The notes under the pieces: generated by a model
Told to the model about the DNA's origin: nothing
Database searches by the model: none
Seen by the model: the letters and a program-made list of their open reading frames with translations, nothing else
Program-made: the position numbers and the translations under genes
Shown here: in pieces, positions 58,963-64,000 of the stretch
Position numbering within the stretch: position 1 is the first letter of the stretch
Layout: each line of letters opens with the position of its first letter
Assembly (NCBI GenBank): GCA_015501075.1
Contig: JADNYJ010000201.1
Location: 1-64,000 of the forward strand
Origin: Gymnopilus junonius
Taxonomy: Eukaryota > Basidiomycota > Agaricomycetes > Agaricales > Galerinaceae
Length of the DNA stretch: 64,000 bases
Direction of reading: 5' to 3'

Positions 58963-59481
58963 ATGACTACAAAACCCACCAAGCCAGATCGTAAGTTACT
59001 CATCAGGTTCTATCGGCGAGTGCCTCATCCTGCCTTGACCCTAATATCCAGCCGTCATCAGGAATCAACCTGACACGGAGAAGCTCAACACTAATGAAAT
59101 GACTGGAACAGCCAGAACGCCGGGGAACTACCCGACTGGCTCCGGAAATTGTATGTGCATGATTTCTCTCTTGTAATGTCTAGGTCGTTTAAATTATCAC
59201 GATTCTCAGCTACGTCCTCAGGGGGATATGGCGGTACGCCAGAGAAGGTGTGGAGTAATAGAGCACAAAGAGGAATAGACATGCCCCTGGGCCCTGATGA
59301 AATCTCCAATCAAGCCGGCAACAGTTTCAACAGTGACACCAGCTTCATCGACCAGTCGACGTCTGGCGTGGATTTGGAAGATAAAATACAAGATGCGCCT
59401 CAGGGACGGGATCTGAATTACATGACCAATGCTGAAGAAGAAGAATGGGGAGTTGAGAAGGGCGCAGGGAAGGATTATTGA
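58963..59481 (+). CDS. Small hydrophilic, probably disordered protein
   Basis: Three exons join in phase (58963-58990, about 59053-59150 and about 59210-59481) to give about 130 residues. The sequence is rich in Asn, Gly, Thr, Glu and Gln, lacks hydrophobic segments and cysteines, and ends in an acidic cluster (NAEEEEWGVEKGAGKDY). This composition resembles small stress-type hydrophilins or mitochondrial assembly factors, but I do not recognise a family. Correct phase across two introns and a divergent promoter with a core gene support that it is real. Confidence 0.6.
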
Positions 59482-59702
59482 TGGCTATATAAGAGTTAAA
59501 GCAAACTGTACTTGTAACGTAACAATGTAATCAATTCGAGCAACATTTTACTTATTGACAACCCACTTTATGACTTGACTGTCGCCTTCACAATAGGTTG
59601 ACTCATTTTAGCCCCATGAATTCAGAACACTTCTTGTTGCATCTTGTACCGTAAAAAACAAATGGAATATGTATGAATCGACCAGTAACCCTTTGAGACA
59701 GC

Positions 59703-60845
59703 TCAACCAGACCAGACAGCCTGTCAGGTTATCCGTTAGTAATCGATTCATTGCGGGCAAATCAATTGAAAGAACTTACAGGACCAGGTTGGATGTAGGT
59801 GGCAGGGACGGCTGAAATGCAGCGACAACACATTAAACCAAGACGTTGCATTGTCAGAATGGTACTCACGGTAGTAGATGTTAAGAAGAATGCCGGGTTC
59901 CTAAAACCAACACATCAGTGCTCAACAATAATATAAGGCAGAGAATATTGGCTACTACTCACATATCCAGTGTACACCCCCGGAATAGCCACAAGGGGTC
60001 CAGGAGTACCACTTCCACCATTCGTAACTTGAACCTGCGCACAGCTCAAGTAGAATTGGGCTAGGAAAGGACAAATAATAATCGTAAAGAATTTTCTGAA
60101 TGAAGAAGTGGAATATTCTTACCACCTCCATAGGTGCTCGCGACGTGCAGAGCAATTTGCTCGACGCGGAGGAGGTACTGGCCAGAGGGCAATGCCTTAG
60201 GGAGGGTAAAGTTCACAGTTTGAATGTCTATAAATGCAGAGCATCAGTGATCCAAATAGCGTTGACGATATAAGACAAACTTACTAGTTCCAGGGAATTC
60301 AATGGTTGAACCGCCATCCGTAACAGCGCTAATTTGGAAAACCTAGGTAAAGAGCGAAAGAGCTAATCAGAAAAGGGAAAAGTATGTGAAAAAAAATCCC
60401 TAAGTACCTTGAACCAGACTTCGCCACTTCCATCCCATGAAGCGACGTTGTTGTTCGGTGCCTTGGCCATGTACACGTTGATCACACCAGGATGGTAGAT
60501 GGGTCCGTCAGTCGTGATACCGATAGATGATCCAGCGGCAACACTGGCAGTCTGGGATACGGCGTTGGTTTGAGAGGTGTAGCATCGGCAGTCGGTACTG
60601 TTAACATCCGTGACGGGTGCTTGACTGTTGAAGTTGTTCGTCTACCTGATGTTCACCCAGTCGCCCGTGTTCTTGCCTCCGACGATGAGGTCGGGGAATG
60701 TGTTTAGTAGGTGAAAGCAATTGTGTGATTTGATGAGAAGTTGCCTATTAAAACAAAGAAAGGAATGGAGTATTTACAGTGGGATGCCACAAGTGTGGAG
60801 AAAGAAAGCGCGATCGCTAGTGTTTTGACAAACACGATGAAGATC
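59703..60845 (-). pseudogene. AA9 lytic polysaccharide monooxygenase, inactivated
   Basis: The gene would encode a secreted copper enzyme that cleaves cellulose oxidatively. Recognisable parts, in order on the minus strand, are a signal-like segment (FVKTLAIALSFSTLVAS) and the expected mature His. Then come [101 protein letters not shown] and VYTGYEPGILLNIYY. The end is PGPAVWSG. The His-to-metal HPG motif and the QFY axial Tyr are kept. Three defects are visible: no ATG before the signal, an acceptor near 60690 that reads AA instead of AG, and a TAG (60642-60640) after WVNIR where CAG is expected. It is a recently lost AA9 gene; the other introns still have normal borders. Confidence 0.75.
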
Positions 60846-62612
60846 CAGTTAATTTTTTCTTAGCTGCTGAGACTCCCGATTTTTACAGTTGGACGCGCAG
60901 ACGAGTATTTTCATAACGGTACACATATCCGATAGCCCGATAGCATTTTTCAATGCAATCGGGTTGATTTGCTAGGAAGTATGTCATTTGAAGTCTTCTC
61001 GAAACTCCGTTTGGTTGCAGCATAGTTTAACTAAAAGCCAATGGGAGTCGTTACCGAGAAGAAGCAATTCCGACAAGTTAACGAAGCTGAGCCATACATA
61101 CCCCACTCCATTTTTCCGCTCGTCGAGAGGTGGTTGTTGATATGATAGAGGAATTTTCCGTGGTTTTATTTGCGACGGGTTATTGAACTGAAAATTGGAA
61201 AGCGCATAGGATGTCCACGAGAGTTGTAAGTAAGTATAGGAAACATTCATGAAAATAAATTACTGACCCTTCTTCAACTGTCTGATGCAAGGAAATTGAA
61301 ATTAAATGGGCACACACACCCATAGGATGACTCCATTCGACAGGAACATCGTCGGATGCCCAAAATAAGTTAAACGCCCCAGAAGTCGCAAATGCCTCAG
61401 CCAAAAATAAGCCACCTCTCATTCAGATAGTCAAGGGAGCAAAGACAATAGGCATATTGGTAAAAATGGCTGAGAGCGAGGAGACAATCAAGACTTGATA
61501 AGATAGCGAGACAGTCTCGAGGTGTTAAGCGGAGTATTACACGACGGGCAAGCAACTGTCCAAACGGCACAAAAATGAGCATTTTAATATTACATACAAA
61601 ATGCTCATTTTGAGCCAATTGGACAGCCGCTTGCCCCCCGTGTTACAGAGAAGGTGCTCCGTTATCTAGCATGACGCAATTCTAGAAGGAATGGAGAACA
61701 GTGTTATCATCGTCTATTGTGAGCCAATATTCTGAAGAGATTACGGTTCCGAATAGACTCGCAAAGCAAGGGGAGATACATTTGCCTGCCAGAAGTTTCT
61801 GACGACAAGGACGCAAAGAATGTCATTGTTATCGTGATTCCTCGGAAGAGACAATTTGGAGCTTAAAAAAGAACATAACGCACAGAGGCTCTTGAACCTG
61901 GCTGAGAGCGAACCTCGGACGATTGATCAGTGTTGGCTTTTTGAGGCAAGAAGCCTCGGAGAGGAATGTTGAAATTGGAAGAGAATAGGATCGAATATCC
62001 CAGTTCAGAGCTCTGCATGATTTTTTGTCGAATTTATTCTTCCGTAATGCAAGATACTAGAAATTCGGCGAAGCGAAGGTGCGAAACTGAGTCACTGACT
62101 GTTGAGCTATGTGCCGAGTCGGTATGGTACGGAGGAGAGTGTCTGGACCACACCGGACCCCGGTGGCAGGAATCCGCAGGGTGCGCCACATCACGGAAAC
62201 AGAAAGTGATTGCCAATTGGTCAGCAGCAGGGGTGACGAAGACTTTGTCCGTCGTTCATGATCATGACGAGCACTAACTTGAATCACTGTATGCTCTGTC
62301 GTCAAGACTTCGTAATTATTCCCATTTGTCTGTTGTCTAGTCTTAATCAGTGACTCTTCTGTCTAACTCTAAAGTAAGCCTTAAATCTCAGTACACTTAC
62401 TCACTGCGTTCAAAGTTCCTAGGCTCTAGTAATTCAGGCAAATTTCGCCTTGCTCAGCCGATCTATGTCCATTTATTTCCACGGAATGGATCTATGGTAC
62501 AGGTTTCTTTTCCTCAACCAATTTCTATGTCTTACTGTTGCTACAATTATCCCTTGAAAAGACGCGGGACTTCAAGCCAGGACTAACACTTCCCTTCATT
62601 CCGATCAACGCC
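60846..62612. other. Intergenic, contains a hairpin element
   Basis: About 1.8 kb without a supported gene. Open frames at 60984-61618 and 61966-62305 have no family resemblance. The notable item is the inverted repeat at 61534-61646, listed separately. The last few hundred bases should contain the promoter of the kinase gene. Confidence 0.45.
61534..61646. repeat. Long imperfect inverted repeat (hairpin/MITE-like)
   Basis: Two arms of about 50 bases face each other around a loop of about 12 bases. The left arm starts GTATTACACGACGGGCAAGC and ends with ATGAGCATTTT; the right arm starts AAAATGCTCATTTT and ends GCTTGCCCCCCGTGTTAC. Most positions pair. This is a strong single-stranded hairpin and could be a miniature inverted-repeat element; no clear target-site duplication is visible. 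Confidence 0.85.
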
Positions 62613-64000
62613 AATGTCTCTCACTACTAGCCCTCCTTCGCCAGTAAAATCCTCCCAACAACTCGTTTCATAACATACCGATTGAAGAGGAAACTGCTTA
62701 CCTGATTACCAATTCCAACACTTTTATCCTGTAAAGTTGGGGCAAGTGCTCGACGGCGCCTATGAAAGTCGTTGTGAAGATAGGTTACGGTTCAAGCTCG
62801 ACCGTATGGCTCGCCAAGGACACCCGATGGTAAGCATCTGTTGGACTGTTGAGGATTTATATGCTCTATATTGCATGCACACAGTCAGCAACCTACACGC
62901 TTTTGTGGCATTAAAGATTTGTACAAACGACCATGCCGATGGAGACTCTGCCTCCCATGAACTGAATATTTCGAACCACATAGCATCTGCGAATCCTTCG
63001 CACCCAGGTTGGGGGTTTGTCCGCACAATTTTGGATTCATTTGAACTTAAAGGACCCCACGGAACTCACCTCTGCCTTGTCTATGAACCACTGCGAGAAC
63101 CTCTTTGGCTACTTCAAACTAGATACGTCGGCGACCGATTTTCTCCAGATCTCCTCAAGCTAATCCTCCGGTATATCTTGTATGGATTAGACTATCTTCA
63201 TTCTGAATGTCACGTCATCCATACTGGTGCGCTTATCAGGCGCAACGCCTATAGCTCTCGTTACTTGCGTGATTGACGCGAACACTAAGATTTAAAACCC
63301 GACAACATACTTGTTGGGCTTGAAAGCCTATCTGTACTGGAGCAAGTTGCTCGCGATGAGGTCGAGGAGCCTTCCCCTCATAAAGATTTAGAGGATCGAA
63401 CGATCTATCTTCCCCGAAATGACTTTGGAGATCCAGAATCTGGCCCAGGAAAGCCAGTGTTGACTGATTTTGACATTGCCGTTTCTGGAGACGTCTCTCA
63501 TCCTCTCTTACACCTAATTCAGCCTGATTCTTATCGTGCTCCGGAGGTGGTTCTGGGTGCGCCTTGGTCCTATAGTGCTGATATATGGAATGTGGGCATC
63601 ATGGTGAATTACGGACCATCCAGTGCTAAAAATGCCTTCATCCTGACGCTACGACAGATGTGGGATTTATTGGAGGGCAGGTCGTTATGTGATCAAGAAG
63701 ATCCCGAATACGGTCGACATACGGATCGTACTCATCTGTCACAGCTCATTGGACTACTCGGACCACCACCCAAGGTTCTTCTCGACCAAGGAGAATATAG
63801 CCCCAAATGGTTTAATTCTGAAGGTAAGCTGCGCTTGTGGATGCGACTTGGAATTACTGATGCACCTCAAGGCACATTCAAATTCTCAGAGCTCATCCCA
63901 ACAGGCATTAGCTTGGCTGACAGAGTTACTGTTATGGACGGCAATGATAAGAGACTATTCCTTGACTTCGCAGGCCGGATGTTACAATGGCTGCCGGAGA
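62613..64000 (+). pseudogene. SRPK-like kinase, N-terminus damaged, cut by window end
   Basis: The start reads MSLTTSPPSPVKSS (62613). Family-like blocks then follow in changing frames: HNIPIEEETAY, PDYQFQHFYPVKLGQVLDG and VVVKIGYGSSSTVWLAKDT. This gives about three frame shifts in 160 bases. Beyond that the kinase is well preserved. The lysine motif is FVALKICT; after an intron the catalytic loop is HTDLKPDNILV (catalytic Asp present). The metal loop is DFD in place of DFG, and the APE and DIW motifs are YRAPEVVLGAPWSYSADIW. The sequence continues open to the last base (LQWLPE), so the C-terminus is outside the window. It belongs to the same broad SRPK-like family as the pseudokinase at 43880, but is not its close copy. 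Confidence 0.65.

Overview
The window is nuclear DNA of a filamentous basidiomycete, most likely an Agaricomycete. Genes are split by many 45-75 base introns with GT..AG ends and short branch-site-like motifs. The recognisable families are ones expanded in mushroom-forming fungi: F-box/LRR-like proteins, SRPK-like kinases, an AA9 polysaccharide monooxygenase, small secreted Cys proteins and STAND N-terminal fragments. I found no bacterial, viral or organellar signature, no convincing tRNA or rRNA, and no complete transposon. Exon borders below were inferred by eye from splice sites and reading phase.

Layout. 1-870 holds a decayed copy of an Agaricomycete-type hypothetical gene. 1214-6969 carries two HMG-box transcription factor paralogues on the minus strand that share a nearly identical 445-base tract. 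9166-12980 is an F-box gene followed by its decayed tandem copy. 13503-19528 holds two housekeeping genes, a Sec2-type Rab GEF (+) and phosphopantothenate-cysteine ligase (-); both show reading-frame breaks as sequenced. 20351-21326 is a divergent Ras-like GTPase. 21933-30524 is an F-box duplication zone: one intact gene, one frameshifted copy, one fragment fused to a piece of the G3BP gene, and an intron-rich aspartic protease between them. 30525-35227 has no gene I can name. A STAND N-terminal remnant lies at 35228-35830.

36533-43257 is a well-preserved divergent pair: a G3BP-like NTF2/RRM protein (-) and a HET-C protein (+). 43880-46089 is an SRPK-like pseudokinase and a tandem 3' fragment of it. 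A small conserved unknown gene follows at 47551-48205, then a Xi-class glutathione transferase (glutathionyl-hydroquinone reductase) at 50593-52040. Two tandem small secreted cysteine-rich proteins lie at 53584-55619. The mitochondrial 2-oxoglutarate dehydrogenase E2 gene (56872-58692, -) is divergent from a small disordered protein gene (58963-59481, +). An AA9 pseudogene, a perfect-looking hairpin element and the 5' part of another SRPK-like kinase, damaged at its N-terminus and cut off by the window end, finish the window.

Functionally the window mixes conserved core genes (Sec2, PPCS, G3BP, HET-C, E2 of OGDH, Xi-GST) with fast-moving accessory families. Those accessory families are where almost all duplication, gene conversion, chimerism and pseudogenisation is seen. 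No single pathway or gene cluster links the genes.
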